Part shown: positions 1 through 5,979 of the stretch, one piece after another
Layout: every line of letters starts with the position of its first letter
How positions within the stretch are numbered: the stretch's first letter is position 1
Source of the DNA: Thermoguttaceae bacterium
GTDB taxonomy: Bacteria; Planctomycetota; Planctomycetia; Pirellulales; Thermoguttaceae
Direction of reading: 5' to 3'
DNA: 10,143 nucleotides
Assembly: GCA_024653385.1 (NCBI GenBank)
Contig: JANLFZ010000030.1
Span: 1 to 10,143 of the forward strand
The notes under the pieces: model-generated
Databases searched by the model: none
What the model was told of the DNA's origin: nothing
What the model saw: the letters and a program-made list of their open reading frames with translations, nothing else
Translations under genes and position numbers: made by a program

Positions 1-698
1 CCATCAACCTGGCAAAGTGGGTCGCCGATCAATTGCTGACGACCGGGACCGTCAAGCGGGCGTACCTGGGCGTCATCATCCAGCCGGTGACCCACCAGTT
101 GGCTGAACAGCTCGGCGTTCACGCCCGGCAAGGCGTCCTCGTCGGCGACGTGCAACAGAATACGCCGGCGGCCAAGGCGGGCGTGAAGACGGGGGACGTG
201 ATCGTCGAGTTCAACGGCCGGAAGGTCACCAGCACCAATGAACTCCAGTTCCACGTCGAGCAGACGAAGATCGGCTCGACCGTGCCGCTGGTCGTCCTCC
301 GCGACGGCAAGCGCGTCACGCTCCAAGTGACGCTCGAAGAACAACCCGCCAACTTCGGCCTGGCGCGGCGCGGTCTGCGCGGCGGCTTCGGCCAGCCGGA
401 GACCTCGCAGTTCGACAAGCTCGGGTTGGAGGTGGCCGCGCTCACGCCCGAGGTCGCTGAACGACTGGGCGTCAAGGGCGGCGAAGGGGTGGTGATCACC
501 CAGGTCCGACCGGGCAGTGCCGCCGACGAGGCCGGCCTGAGTTCCGGGATGATCATCGTCCAGGCCAATCGCAAGGCGGTCAAGACCGTCGCCGACCTCG
601 AGAAAGCGGTCGGCGAGCCGGCCAGCGAGAAGGGCGTGCTGCTGTTGGTCCGCGATGCCCAAGGATCCCGTTTCGTCGTGCTGAAGCCGGAGAAATAA
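1..698 (+). CDS. DegP/HtrA-type serine protease, C-terminal part with two PDZ domains (5' end off window)
   Basis: The reading frame is open from the first base, so the gene starts before the window. It enters with the closing helix of a trypsin-like domain (INLAKWVADQLLTTG, then VKRAYLGV), the usual join between protease and PDZ1 in HtrA/DegP proteins. PDZ1 spans about bases 60-340, with the carboxylate-loop-like YLGV and a GVLVGDV...PAAKAGVKTGDVI core. PDZ2 spans about 417-690 (LGLEV...GVVITQVRPGSAADEAGL). The catalytic His-Asp-Ser triad is not in the window, so activity cannot be judged here. Family members degrade or refold misfolded envelope proteins in the periplasm, and their PDZ domains bind exposed C-termini and control oligomer assembly. 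The gene ends at a TAA and is followed by a strong hairpin at 731-774. The two-PDZ layout fits DegP/DegQ/MucD rather than the single-PDZ DegS type. Confidence 0.93.
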   Translation, partial: INLAKWVADQLLTTGTVKRAYLGVIIQPVTHQLAEQLGVHARQGVLVGDVQQNTPAAKAGVKTGDVIVEFNGRKVTSTNELQFHVEQTKIGSTVPLVVLRDGKRVTLQVTLEEQPANFGLARRGLRGGFGQPETSQFDKLGLEVAALTPEVAERLGVKGGEGVVITQVRPGSAADEAGLSSGMIIVQANRKAVKTVADLEKAVGEPASEKGVLLLVRDAQGSRFVVLKPEK

Positions 699-730
699 CC
701 GGCTTGGGCCGCAGTTCGGGACTCGAGAAA

Positions 731-774
731 CGACGGGTGTGGCCGTGCCCAGACGAGGTTGGCCACACCCGTCG
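731..774 (+). terminator. 14-bp perfect hairpin after the protease gene
   Basis: Arms cgacgggtgtggcc (731-744) and ggccacacccgtcg (761-774) pair perfectly over 14 bases around a 16-base loop. It lies 32 bases after the protease stop. Only a short ctttg follows, so a classic T-tract is missing. It may be a weak intrinsic terminator, an mRNA 3'-end stabiliser, or one copy of a dispersed palindromic element. Confidence 0.5.
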
Positions 775-824
775 CTTTGCGCCTTCTCCCGCGGTGCATT
801 GGTCCGGCGCGCCCGAAGTAGACA

Positions 825-862
825 GTCCCATTTTCGCGCTCCTTCGCCGCGAAAATCGGGAC
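825..862 (-). terminator. Hairpin just after the phosphatase stop
   Basis: On the plus strand gtcccattttcgcg (825-838) pairs with cgcgaaaatcgggac (848-862). This gives 14 base pairs with one bulged C at 857 and a 9-base loop. It starts 16 bases after the end of the minus-strand phosphatase gene. No T-run follows on the minus strand, so it is a candidate terminator or 3' stabiliser rather than a textbook intrinsic terminator. Confidence 0.45.
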
Positions 863-877
863 ACTCCCCGGAAACGG

Positions 878-1396
878 TTACGACTTGTCCTGCGGGCCCG
901 ATGGCCGATCCTGCCCTTCGCCCGGCAGCGGTCCGGAACGGTCGCGGCTTGCCTCGAGGACCGCTTCGAAGTACGGGTCGCACGCTCGGCGAGCGAGCAC
1001 GTGCTCCACGGCCTCGTCGAAGCTCAGCCCGCGGCACCAGTGCAAATAGGCGATCACGCTGCTCGGCGAACGGTTGATGCCCGCGCTGCAATGCACATAG
1101 ACCCTGTGGCCCGCCTGAATCAAGCTATCGAGCACGCGCACGCACTCGGGCAGGCGCTCGCGCAGGTGCTGGCGGTCGAAGTCGCGCACCGGGACCCGGC
1201 GCACCTCCATGTTGCGCCGCCGGTAGCCTTCCGCCAGGCACGGCCAGTCGATCCCCCAGTAGTCGAAGTCCTCTTCGGTCTGGAGATTCAAGACGGCGGT
1301 AACGCCGTACTTCCGATTCAGCCAGTCGATATCATCGACGGACCTCGGGCAAGCGCCGACGAAGAGATTCGGCAGGATCTCGTCGAGGTCCGTCAT
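878..1396 (-). CDS. Dual-specificity protein phosphatase, related to plant glucan phosphatases (LSF2/SEX4)
   Basis: This 172-residue soluble protein has the cysteine-phosphatase signature HCSAGINR at residues 102-109 (nucleophile Cys103, phosphate-binding Arg109). An upstream RDFD at 71-74 supplies the likely general acid (Asp72 or Asp74). The N-terminal part (LPNLFVGACPRS, LNLQ at 36-39, YWGID at 46-50) matches, from memory, the recognition region of LSF2/SEX4. Those plant enzymes remove phosphate from starch and use the same LNLQ...YWGID...DFD...LRxxLP order. No carbohydrate-binding module or C-terminal SEX4-type domain is present, and the active-site loop ends RSP, as in ordinary dual-specificity phosphatases, rather than the GRAP of SEX4/LSF2. 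The substrate is therefore unproven: phosphoglucan or phosphoprotein. ATG at 1396 is chosen because it shares its A with the TGA of the upstream H1-like gene; a GTG one codon earlier is also possible. The last ~20 residues are disordered and charged. Confidence 0.88.
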   Translation of the reverse strand: MTDLDEILPNLFVGACPRSVDDIDWLNRKYGVTAVLNLQTEEDFDYWGIDWPCLAEGYRRRNMEVRRVPVRDFDRQHLRERLPECVRVLDSLIQAGHRVYVHCSAGINRSPSSVIAYLHWCRGLSFDEAVEHVLARRACDPYFEAVLEASRDRSGPLPGEGQDRPSGPQDKS

Positions 1397-1767
1397 CACG
1401 ATGGCCCAGCGTTCTCTGCGGGCGGATTCGGCGCGGGTTGGGGAGCGACCGGCGCGACCGGCTCGGCCAACGGCGGCGCCGGTTCCGATGCCGAGGCGGG
1501 AGCCTCCGCCGACGGCGGAGCCACCGGTTGAGTCGGTTGCTCGGGCATCGGAGGGCTGGCCTTCGGAGCCTTCTTGACCACCCTGCGGGCTGCCGGTTTG
1601 GCCGCTTTCTTGGCGGCCTTGGTCTTGGCCGGCCTGGCCTTCTTGGTCTTGGCGGCCTTGGCCTGGGGTTTCTTCTTCGGCGTCTTTTTCGGCGTCTTCT
1701 TCACAGGCTTTTTCGAGGCAGGTCGCTTGGACGCCTTCTTGGCCGAACGAGTCTTTTTCTTGGCCAT
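1396..1767 (-). CDS. Histone-H1-like Lys/Ala/Pro-rich DNA-binding protein
   Basis: The 123-residue protein has two parts. Residues 1-70 are built almost only of Lys, Ala, Pro, Arg and Thr, with KKTPKKTPKKKP at 23-34 and AAK/KKA repeats, like the tail of histone H1 and chlamydial Hc1/Hc2. Residues 71-123 are a Pro/Ala/Glu tail with no basic residues. Such proteins coat and compact DNA without a folded domain. The start is set at ATG 1767 because AGGA precedes it by 8 bases and the protein then opens MAKKK, although the frame stays open to 1974. Two TPKK motifs (Thr25, Thr29) resemble the Ser/Thr-Pro-x-Lys sites phosphorylated in eukaryotic H1. The TGA overlaps the next gene's ATG by one base, so the phosphatase is probably translated by coupling. 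The acidic, proline-rich tail is unusual and might instead bind partners. Confidence 0.8.
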   Translation of the reverse strand: MAKKKTRSAKKASKRPASKKPVKKTPKKTPKKKPQAKAAKTKKARPAKTKAAKKAAKPAARRVVKKAPKASPPMPEQPTQPVAPPSAEAPASASEPAPPLAEPVAPVAPQPAPNPPAENAGPS

Positions 1768-1816
1768 ACGTCGAATCCTGCTACCGATTCCTGAAATGTC
1801 CAACCCACCGAAGGGA

Positions 1817-1845
1817 ACGATAACCGCAACCTCGTCCCATGACAA
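1817..1845 (-). promoter_or_regulatory. Sigma70-like promoter for the H1-like/phosphatase pair
   Basis: Read on the minus strand, TTGTCA (1845-1840) and TATCGT (1822-1817) are separated by 17 bases. They match the consensus in 5/6 and 4/6 positions. Transcription would start near 1810, leaving a leader of about 43 bases with an AGGA ribosome site before ATG 1767. The call rests on motif match and position only. Confidence 0.45.
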
Positions 1846-1850
1846 GGAGC

Positions 1851-1866
1851 CCTGTTTCGAAACAGG
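1851..1866. promoter_or_regulatory. Perfect 16-bp palindrome, candidate operator
   Basis: cctgtttcgaaacagg is an exact palindrome with no loop, the form expected of a site for a dimeric regulator. It ends 5 bases upstream of the -35 box of the H1-like gene promoter, centred about 48 bases before the predicted start of transcription. It is far less well placed for the divergent gene at 2022. It resembles an E. coli LexA box but has the wrong spacing (CTGT-N6-ACAG, not N8), and I cannot name the regulator. Confidence 0.4.
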
Positions 1867-1981
1867 CGTATTCTTGTCCATCAGATCAACACCGCGCAGG
1901 CCCGCGTCGGCCGATGGTCCCGGAAGGCACGTTCCCGTTGGGGAAAAAAATAACTCGCAAGAGGGGTAAGGCAAATCGCTC

Positions 1982-2010
1982 TTGACCCGCCTGCCATCTT
2001 CGCCTACTTT
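1982..2010 (+). promoter_or_regulatory. Possible promoter for the CX4CH protein gene
   Basis: TTGACC (1982-1987) and TACTTT (2005-2010) have a 17-base spacer. The -35 is good (5/6) and the -10 is poor (3/6). If real, the transcript would begin only a few bases before ATG 2022, giving a nearly leaderless mRNA, which would agree with the lack of any ribosome binding site there. Confidence 0.28.
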
Positions 2011-2021
2011 CTGCCCCCACT

Positions 2022-3224
2022 ATGAAACGTGACCATGGGAAGTTCTGGCGGGCCGCAGGGCTATTGGCCCTGGCGGCGGTTTCTTGGTTGGCGGTGTGGG
2101 TCTTCGCCCAGCAGCCTTCGGGCGGCAACCCGACCGCAGAATCCGAGTGCGTTCTTCTGTTGCGCAACGGTCGGACGCTTCAAGGCCGCGTGAGCGTAAC
2201 CGATGACCGATACCAGGTCTTCGTTCCCGGCGGCGAGATCCGTGTGCGCCCGACGGAAGTCCTCTGCGTGTGTCGCGACTTGAGGGAAGTCTACGAGCGC
2301 AAGCGGAACCTCGTCCGGTTGGACAACGTGCAAGACCGGCTCGATCTTGCGCAGTGGTGCCATCAGGTGGGACTGCTTGACGAGGCCGCCGAGGAACTGT
2401 CCGAAGCGATGGTCCTGGACCCTACCCATCCACTGATCCCGGTGGTCCAGCGGCGGCTGAAAGTGGCGGCCGCGCCTGGGGAAACCCCCGAATCGCCCGG
2501 CAAGCCCCCGGCCCGCGGACCCTCGAACTACGAACTCGACCTGATGATCCGCGGAATGCCCCCGGGCACGGTGGAGACATTCACCCAAGTGGTCCAGCCG
2601 ATGCTGATGAATAGCTGTGCCGCGGCGGGATGCCACGGACAGGCCTCGACGAACGGATTCCGGCTGCTGCGCGTACCCCCCGGCGGCCCACCCAGTCGCC
2701 GCCTGACCCAGCGCAATCTGTACGCCGTGTTGGAATGGGTCGACCGCAACCAGCCGGGCAAGAGCCCGCTCTTGGCCGTGCCGGTACGACCGCACGGCAC
2801 CGCCCGGGCGCCGATCTTCACCGACCACCACGTGGCGCAGTATCGGCAACTGGTCGAATGGTGTTACCGCGTCGCGCAGGCGAACGAACCGATTACCCAG
2901 GTGTCGCACCTGGAGCCGGCCGGCGACGGGGCCCGGGCCGGCTCCCGAGGCACTCGATCGGCCGGCGCGACGAAACGGGGACATTCTGGAGCGCTGCCAC
3001 CGGTGAAATCGCCGGTCGTACCGGCCGTCGGCGTCGAACCGGCAAACGACGACCCTTCCGTGGCGAGGCCGGCGGGCAAGACCGGCCGCGGCGCGACCAT
3101 CCCCAAATTCGTCCCTTCCGACCCGTTCGACCCCGAGGCGTTCAACCGGCAGTTCGCCCCTGCGAAGAACGAGACGCCGCGCTCGACCGACGACCCTCCG
3201 CTGCCACCGCCACTGGAGCGGTAG
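2022..3224 (+). CDS. Secreted planctomycete protein with CX4CH cytochrome-c-like domain
   Basis: The 400-residue protein begins with a basic tip and hydrophobic stretch (about 8-29) ending VFA-QQ, a signal peptide or N-terminal anchor. Residues 43-85 form a small beta-rich domain (LLLRNGRTLQGRV...GGEIRV). Residues 105-150 read like one TPR-type helical hairpin (GLLDEAAEELSEAMVLDPTHP). Residues 185-285 hold the conserved part: FTQVVQPMLMNSCAAAGCHG, with Cys199, Cys204 and His205 forming CX4CH, then a region resembling the domains of planctomycete surface cytochromes. Residues 286-400 are Pro/Arg-rich and probably disordered. In this family the CxnCH motif is taken to bind haem c; here the spacing is four, not the usual two, so haem attachment is not assured. 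No ribosome binding site is visible before ATG 2022. The function is unknown; export and a redox or surface role are inferred. Confidence 0.82.
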   Translation: MKRDHGKFWRAAGLLALAAVSWLAVWVFAQQPSGGNPTAESECVLLLRNGRTLQGRVSVTDDRYQVFVPGGEIRVRPTEVLCVCRDLREVYERKRNLVRLDNVQDRLDLAQWCHQVGLLDEAAEELSEAMVLDPTHPLIPVVQRRLKVAAAPGETPESPGKPPARGPSNYELDLMIRGMPPGTVETFTQVVQPMLMNSCAAAGCHGQASTNGFRLLRVPPGGPPSRRLTQRNLYAVLEWVDRNQPGKSPLLAVPVRPHGTARAPIFTDHHVAQYRQLVEWCYRVAQANEPITQVSHLEPAGDGARAGSRGTRSAGATKRGHSGALPPVKSPVVPAVGVEPANDDPSVARPAGKTGRGATIPKFVPSDPFDPEAFNRQFAPAKNETPRSTDDPPLPPPLER

Positions 3225-3233
3225 AAAACAGCG

Positions 3234-3263
3234 CGGGAGGCCAAGCAACGACTTGGCCTCCCG
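3234..3263 (-). terminator. Intrinsic terminator between convergent genes
   Basis: cgggaggccaag (3234-3245) and cttggcctcccg (3252-3263) form a perfect 12-bp stem with a 6-base loop. On the minus strand the stem is followed, after a few bases, by TTTT (3228-3225), so it best serves the repeat-lipoprotein gene. On the plus strand it lies 9 bases after the stop of the CX4CH gene and may end that transcript too. Confidence 0.72.
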
Positions 3264-3325
3264 TACAGAGGTAGCCTCAAAGGGCAAGTTCGGCCCCGCC
3301 AAGGCTGCGTCGCGAACTAAGCGAA

Positions 3326-3799
3326 TCAGGTCTTCTTCTCGGGTTCCTTGGGCTTTTCGGGCTCCTTCTTTTCGGGTTCCTTCTTTTCAGTCGCCGCGGG
3401 CTTTTCCGGCTCCTTGGGCTTTTCAGGTTCCTTTGCGGCCGCGGGCTTTTCCGGCTCCTTGGGCTTCTCGGCCTCTTTCTTCTCGGGTTCCTTGGGCTGT
3501 TCGGGCATCGCGGCCTTTTCCGGTTCCTTCGGCTTCTCGGGGGCCAGGGCCTTTTCGGGCTCCTTCGGTTTTTCCGGCTCCTTGGCCGCCTTGGGCGCCA
3601 GCGGCGGAAGCCCCGGCAGCTCGACATCCTTCCCCGGACCGGGCTTGCTTGCCTCCGGGGCCGCCGGCTTGGCGACGTCCTTGGGCTGCTCTCTCGCGGC
3701 CGGCTTTTTCAAATCGACCTTCTTCTTGGTCTCCTGCGGACAACCCGCCGCAAAAGCAACGACACACACCAGTGCGGTCAACAGGGCGAATCGTCTCAT
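3326..3799 (-). CDS. Lipoprotein with Lys-Glu-Pro (KEPEK) repeats
   Basis: The 157-residue protein starts with a lipoprotein signal: MRR, a hydrophobic run to residue 18, then AAGC with Cys20 as the expected lipidated residue. Alanine at -3 is less usual than leucine. The mature part is almost wholly Lys, Glu, Pro and Ala. Residues 73-155 contain ten KEPEK units, often in pairs as KEPEKPKEPEK. No folded domain is recognisable; the chain is probably an extended, highly charged stalk or linker on the membrane surface, perhaps spanning to the cell wall. ATG 3799 is well supported by AGGAGG six bases upstream and by the signal sequence starting there, although the frame is open further upstream. 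It ends at a good terminator (3234-3263). The binding partner is unknown. Confidence 0.82.
   Translation of the reverse strand: MRRFALLTALVCVVAFAAGCPQETKKKVDLKKPAAREQPKDVAKPAAPEASKPGPGKDVELPGLPPLAPKAAKEPEKPKEPEKALAPEKPKEPEKAAMPEQPKEPEKKEAEKPKEPEKPAAAKEPEKPKEPEKPAATEKKEPEKKEPEKPKEPEKKT
3329..3583 (-). repeat. Degenerate coding tandem repeat (KEPEK units)
   Basis: Ten copies of the codons for KEPEK, begun at residues 73, 79, 91, 103, 114, 123, 129, 140, 145 and 151 of the lipoprotein, recur with irregular 0-7-residue spacers. Neighbouring copies use similar codons (ggctccttgggcttttc-type runs on the plus strand), as expected of a repeat that grows and shrinks by slippage or recombination. Confidence 0.8.
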
Positions 3800-3885
3800 G
3801 CGCGTCCTCCTCTGGTGAAACGGTACGGTTTGTCGTGAACTCGTGAAGGATATCCCTGGGACGTTCGCGCGTAAAGGACCCCGGG

Positions 3886-3910
3886 CGGTGTCCTCGGGGC
3901 CGAGACACCG
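3886..3910. other. Hairpin in the divergent region before the AOR gene
   Basis: cggtgt (3886-3891) pairs with acaccg (3905-3910). It continues inwards, past a bulged C at 3892, as ctcg (3893-3896) with cgag (3901-3904), closing on a four-base loop. It lies in the 244-bp gap (3800-4043) between the divergent lipoprotein and oxidoreductase genes, upstream of the AOR promoter. It could be an operator or a leader structure of the lipoprotein mRNA. Confidence 0.35.
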
Positions 3911-3948
3911 TTCGGGCCGTTCCTTCGCCCGACGACTGCCGTCGGCGC

Positions 3949-3977
3949 TTGACACTCCGGCGGGCATCCTTCATATT
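3949..3977 (+). promoter_or_regulatory. Sigma70-like promoter of the AOR gene
   Basis: A perfect TTGACA (3949-3954) is followed after 17 bases by CATATT (3972-3977, 4/6 match). TATTCT two bases on is an alternative -10. Transcription would start near 3984, giving a leader of about 60 bases that ends in the AAGGAG ribosome site. Confidence 0.55.
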
Positions 3978-4043
3978 CTCGAAAGTCACGCGACATGCCC
4001 TTGATGGCGGTGCGCCCTCGGATCACAGGCAAGGAGTGAAGAC

Positions 4044-5909
4044 ATGGCAGTGCCGGGAACCATGGGGAAGATCCTCCTGGTCGATCTGACCGATGGTACG
4101 ATCGACGTGCAAACGCCCAGCGACGAGGTGTATCTGAAGTATGTGGGCGGATACGGGTTGGGGGCCTATTACCTCTACCGGTGGCAGAAGCCCGGGGTCG
4201 ATCCGCTCGGGCCCGAGGCGCACCTGGGGTTCGTGACCGGCCCGCTGACCGGCACGGCGGCGCTGAGCGGCAACCGGTATTTCGTGGTGGGCAAGAGTCC
4301 GAAGACCGGCACGTGGGGCGATGCGAACTCGGGCGGGACGTTCGGCCCGGCGATGAAGGCGGCAGGGTTCGACGCGGTGTTCGTTCGCGGGCAGAGCCCC
4401 AAGCCCGTGTATCTCGTCTTGCGCAACGGCGCGGCCGAGTTGTGTCCCGCGGAAGACTGGTGGGGGTTGGATACAAACGTCCTTCAGGACCAGGTGGCGC
4501 AGCGCTACGGCAAGAAGGCGGTGGCAGCCTGCATCGGTCCGGCGGGCGAACGCCGGAGCCTCTTGGCCGCGGTCATCAACGACAACGGCCGCGCCGCGGC
4601 CCGCAGCGGGCTCGGGGCCGTCATGGGCTCGAAACGACTGAAGGCCGTGGTGGCCGTCGGCGACCTGCCGGTCACGGTGGCGGATCCCGAAGCCCTGCGC
4701 CAAACGGTTGCCCGGCACCGCGACTTCATGAAAGAGCAGGGCATGTACAAGTTCCTCAACCAGTACGGCACGGCCGGGATGACGGCCGGGGCTTGCGCGA
4801 CGGGCGACACGCCCATCAAGAACTGGGGCGGCGTGCCCGGCGACTTCCCCACCGTCAAGAAGATCAGCGACGACGAGGTCATGCTCATCCAGCGCCGCAA
4901 GTACGCGTGCTGGCGGTGCTCGATCGGTTGCGGCGGCGAGACCGTCGTCGAGGACGGCCCCTTCGCCTCCCACACCCACAAGCCCGAGTACGAGACCCTC
5001 GGCGCCTTCGGCACCATGTGCCTGAACGACAATCTGGCTTCGATCAACAAGTGCAACGAGATTTGCAACCGCCAGGGCCTCGACACGATCGGCACCGCCT
5101 GCACGATCGCCTTCGCCATCGAATGTTACGAGAACGGCGTCCTGACGGACCAGGACACCGGCGGGCTGAAGCTGACTTGGGGCAACGCCGAGGCCATCGT
5201 CGAACTCACGCGGCAGATCGGCGACGGCGTAGGCTTCGGCAAGGTCCTGGCCGACGGCGCCAAAGTCGGCGCCGAGCGGATCGGCCGCGGCGCCGACCGC
5301 TTCGCCATGCACATCCAAGGCGAAGAGGTTCCCATGCACGACCCGCGACTGAACCCCGGTCTGGCGGCAAGCTACAAGATGGACGCCACGCCGGGACGGC
5401 ACACCCAACTCAGCGCGTGGACCGCCGAGGCCCAGTTCGCCCCGCCCGGACTCGTCACCGAGCCGGTCGAGCGCTACAATCCCAAGGGCAAGGGCCGGCT
5501 CCATCGGCTGGTGAGCAACCACTATCACACCGCCACGTCGTCGGGCATGTGCATGTTCGCCTGGGTCTGTCTGCCCCCCGAAGCCGTGCCCGAGATGCTC
5601 TCCTGCGTGACCGGACACAAGTACACGGTCGACGACGCCGAGCGGATCGGCGCGCGCGTCGCCTCGCTGCGCATCGCGTTCAATCTGCGCGAGAAGGTGC
5701 GCAACGTGGATATCCAAATCCCGCCCCGGATTCTCGGCTCGCCCCCGCTACCCGACGGGCCGCTGGCCGGCGTGACAGTCGATGTCGACACGCAGGTCCG
5801 CGAGTACCTCGAGGCCATGGGATGGGATATCGAGACGGGCGTGCCGAAGCGCGAGACGCTCCGCGATCTCGGCCTCGATTTCGTGATCGCCGATCTGCAC
5901 GGCGCGTGA
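4044..5909 (+). CDS. Aldehyde:ferredoxin oxidoreductase family enzyme (W/Mo-pterin, one 4Fe-4S cluster)
   Basis: The 621-residue length and the order of motifs fit the AOR family. The N-terminal pterin-binding domain (about 1-205) shows KILLVDLTDG, GGYGLGAYYLY, TGPLTGT and WGDANSGGTFGPAMKAAGFD. The 4Fe-4S cluster ligands are CX2CX3C (Cys289, Cys292, Cys296) plus Cys503. The conserved KPEYETLG (313-320) and NRQGLD (342-347) follow. In the archetypal Pyrococcus enzyme the fourth cysteine sits in DxxGLC; here the same place reads TSSGMC (498-503), so the Asp is lost. Family members hold a bis-pterin tungsten or molybdenum and oxidise aldehydes to acids, or reduce acids, with ferredoxin as partner, in the cytoplasm. 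AAGGAG seven bases before ATG 4044 fixes the start. It stands alone, with no ferredoxin-like subunit or cofactor gene beside it. The substrate cannot be told from sequence. Confidence 0.92.
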   Translation: MAVPGTMGKILLVDLTDGTIDVQTPSDEVYLKYVGGYGLGAYYLYRWQKPGVDPLGPEAHLGFVTGPLTGTAALSGNRYFVVGKSPKTGTWGDANSGGTFGPAMKAAGFDAVFVRGQSPKPVYLVLRNGAAELCPAEDWWGLDTNVLQDQVAQRYGKKAVAACIGPAGERRSLLAAVINDNGRAAARSGLGAVMGSKRLKAVVAVGDLPVTVADPEALRQTVARHRDFMKEQGMYKFLNQYGTAGMTAGACATGDTPIKNWGGVPGDFPTVKKISDDEVMLIQRRKYACWRCSIGCGGETVVEDGPFASHTHKPEYETLGAFGTMCLNDNLASINKCNEICNRQGLDTIGTACTIAFAIECYENGVLTDQDTGGLKLTWGNAEAIVELTRQIGDGVGFGKVLADGAKVGAERIGRGADRFAMHIQGEEVPMHDPRLNPGLAASYKMDATPGRHTQLSAWTAEAQFAPPGLVTEPVERYNPKGKGRLHRLVSNHYHTATSSGMCMFAWVCLPPEAVPEMLSCVTGHKYTVDDAERIGARVASLRIAFNLREKVRNVDIQIPPRILGSPPLPDGPLAGVTVDVDTQVREYLEAMGWDIETGVPKRETLRDLGLDFVIADLHGA

Positions 5910-5954
5910 CCGCCGGGTAGCCGCGATCCGCCCCCTGGCCCCCAAGAAACGAGA

Positions 5955-5979
5955 AAGCCCGCACCCGAGAGGCGGGCTT
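5955..5979 (+). terminator. Intrinsic-type terminator after the AOR gene
   Basis: aagcccgc (5955-5962) and gcgggctt (5972-5979) form an 8-bp stem with a 9-base loop, 45 bases after the AOR stop. The following tract is weak (ttcctcg, counting the two stem T's). The flanking A's and T's also let it work on the minus strand. Confidence 0.6.

Noticed and set aside
1574..1969. A plus-strand frame that reads like a membrane protein (LAAFLAALVLAGLAFLVLAA)
   Set aside because: It is the reverse complement of the Lys/Ala-rich H1-like gene: antisense of Lys and Ala codons gives Phe, Leu and Gly. No ribosome site supports it.
1768..1974. N-terminal extension of the H1-like frame up to 1974 or ATG 1881
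   Set aside because: No ribosome site precedes those starts, and the extension crosses the palindrome and promoter. ATG 1767 has AGGA upstream and opens with the basic MAKKK.
2061..3302. A 413-residue minus-strand frame opposite the CX4CH protein gene
   Set aside because: Its composition (Arg/Gly/His-rich, no domain) is that of an antisense shadow. The plus-strand frame has a signal peptide and conserved motifs.
3348..3818. A silk-like GFSGSF repeat protein on the plus strand
   Set aside because: It is the antisense of the KEPEK repeat. The minus frame has a lipoprotein signal and AGGAGG ribosome site.
3984..4043. A riboswitch (such as a molybdenum/tungsten-cofactor type) in the AOR leader
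   Set aside because: The leader is only about 60 bases and shows no conserved multi-helix fold that I can recognise.
4023..5717. A 564-residue open frame on the minus strand, opposite the AOR gene
   Set aside because: It mirrors the AOR gene, whose motifs, promoter and ribosome site are clear. Long antisense frames are common in GC-rich coding DNA, and this one has no recognisable domain.
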